This document shows positions 6,017-7,030 of a stretch of DNA of 7,030 bases, in pieces. The stretch's first letter is position 1, and each line of letters begins with the position of its first letter. Under the pieces are notes generated by a model, which saw only the letters and a list, made by a program, of their open reading frames with translations, was not told where the DNA came from and made no database searches. Both the position numbers and the translations under genes were made by a program. Source of the stretch: an uncultured Ruminococcus sp. (GTDB lineage: Bacteria > Bacillota > Clostridia > Oscillospirales > Acutalibacteraceae); assembly GCA_902797065.1 (NCBI GenBank), contig CADBRK010000182.1, positions 1 through 7,030 of the forward strand. The letters are read 5' to 3'.

Positions 6017-7030
6017 ATGGGTAAAGTATTGATTATCGGCTGCGGCGGTGTTGCAAGCGTCGCAATTCAGAAATGCTGTCAGCACAGCGACGTCTTTGAG
6101 GAGATATGTATCGCAAGCCGCACAAAGTCAAAGTGCGATGCGCTCAAAGAGAAATTGGAGGGCAAAACCGGCACGAAGATCACTACCGAAAAGGTAGACG
6201 CAGATAATGTCGGCGAGCTTGTTTCTCTCATCAGAAAGGTACAGCCCGACCTCGTTATGAATATTGCTCTCCCCTATCAGGACCTTACAATCATGGACGC
6301 TTGTCTCGAATGCGGCGTAAACTATATGGACACGGCAAACTACGAGCCTGAGGATATTACAGACCCTGAGTGGCGCGCCGTTTACGACAAAAGATGCAAA
6401 GAAGAGGGCTTTTCGGCTTACTTCGATTACTCATGGCAGTGGGCATACAAAGAGAAATTCGAGAAAGCAGGACTTACCGCGCTCCTCGGTTCGGGCTTCG
6501 ACCCCGGTGTAACTCAGGCTTACTGCGCATACGCACAAAAGCACCTGTTCGACAGAATAGACACTATAGACATTCTCGACTGCAACGGCGGCGACCACGG
6601 TTATCCGTTCGCCACGAACTTCAACCCCGAGATCAACTTAAGAGAGGTTTCCGCACCCGGTTCATACTGGGAGAACGGTCATTGGGTGGAGATACCCGCA
6701 ATGAGCATTAAGAGAGAATACAACTTCGATCAGGTGGGAATGAAGGATATGTATCTTCTCCATCACGAAGAGATCGAATCTCTTGCAAAGAATATCCCCG
6801 ACGTAAAGCGTATACGTTTCTTTATGACATTCGGTCAGAGTTATCTCACTCATATGAACTGCCTTGAGAATGTCGGTATGCTGTCTACCGAGCCTATCGA
6901 GTTCGAGGGACACCAGATCGTTCCGATACAGTTCCTGAAGGCGCTTCTCCCCGACCCCGCAACGCTCGGTCCGAGAACAGTCGGCAAGACAAATATCGGC
7001 TGTATCTTCACGGGTGTAAAGGACGGCAAA
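6017..7030 (+). CDS. Carboxynorspermidine/carboxyspermidine dehydrogenase, 3' end cut by the window edge
   Basis: An open frame of 338 codons from the ATG at 6017, with no stop before the window ends; family members are about 400 aa, so the last ~60 residues are missing. The protein belongs to the saccharopine dehydrogenase (Lys1-like) family. It opens with a Rossmann NAD(P)-binding motif, VLIIGCGGVA (4-13), and carries MNIALPYQD (81-89), YMDTANYE (103-110) and the family-typical GSGFDPGVTQAY (158-169). In this pathway the enzyme reductively condenses aspartate beta-semialdehyde with putrescine or 1,3-diaminopropane, giving carboxyspermidine or carboxynorspermidine for decarboxylation by NspC. 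The polyamine operon context favours this over lysine-pathway saccharopine dehydrogenase. GGAG at 6002-6005 is 11 bases upstream. The 45-base AT-rich gap before it contains no convincing terminator, so cotranscription with the upstream genes is likely. Confidence 0.88.
   Translation, partial: MGKVLIIGCGGVASVAIQKCCQHSDVFEEICIASRTKSKCDALKEKLEGKTGTKITTEKVDADNVGELVSLIRKVQPDLVMNIALPYQDLTIMDACLECGVNYMDTANYEPEDITDPEWRAVYDKRCKEEGFSAYFDYSWQWAYKEKFEKAGLTALLGSGFDPGVTQAYCAYAQKHLFDRIDTIDILDCNGGDHGYPFATNFNPEINLREVSAPGSYWENGHWVEIPAMSIKREYNFDQVGMKDMYLLHHEEIESLAKNIPDVKRIRFFMTFGQSYLTHMNCLENVGMLSTEPIEFEGHQIVPIQFLKALLPDPATLGPRTVGKTNIGCIFTGVKDGK

Noticed and set aside
6370..6711. Plus-strand open frame of 113 codons
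   Set aside because: It lies in another frame inside the dehydrogenase gene. The translation is extremely Arg-rich and low in complexity, typical of a shadow frame.
1..7030. CRISPR array, tRNA/rRNA genes, insertion sequences
   Set aside because: No regularly spaced repeats, tRNA-like cloverleaf, rRNA sequence, transposase motifs or terminal inverted repeats were seen on either strand.

Overview
The window reads as one rightward, tightly packed polyamine-biosynthesis operon from a low-to-moderate-GC Clostridia-type Firmicute. A gut Oscillospiraceae/Ruminococcus-like organism is my inference, from gene content, frequent AGA/ATA codons mixed with GC-ending codons, and clear Shine-Dalgarno sites. 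All genes are on the + strand. The species cannot be fixed from the sequence alone.

Layout. Positions 1-201 hold a leader: two short open frames running in from the left edge, a possible extended -10, a hairpin, and a strong intrinsic terminator only 37 bases before the first start codon. Then come speD (S-adenosylmethionine decarboxylase, 202-960), speA (PLP decarboxylase of the Orn/Lys/Arg family, 977-2422), speE (spermidine synthase, 2448-3299) and speB (agmatinase, 3289-4146). Between speB and the last gene is a 1.8-kb block of four small membrane-protein genes (4178-5971). Three share a TM - beta domain - TM layout resembling DUF3592, and the first of them is broken by one in-frame TAA. 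The window ends inside a carboxynorspermidine/carboxyspermidine dehydrogenase gene (6017 to beyond 7030).

How they work together. SpeA would decarboxylate arginine to agmatine, SpeB would hydrolyse agmatine to putrescine and urea, SpeD supplies decarboxylated AdoMet, and SpeE transfers its aminopropyl group to putrescine to give spermidine. The last gene belongs to the alternative route, which condenses aspartate semialdehyde with a diamine and reduces the product to carboxy(nor)spermidine. The operon therefore appears to carry parts of both bacterial spermidine routes. The decarboxylase needed to finish the second route (nspC) would be expected just past the right edge, but it is not visible.

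Most worth a second look: the leader, where a hairpin and the terminator compete for the same bases; the DUF3592-like membrane array embedded in a polyamine operon; the nonsense codon in its first member; and the coexistence of two spermidine pathways.
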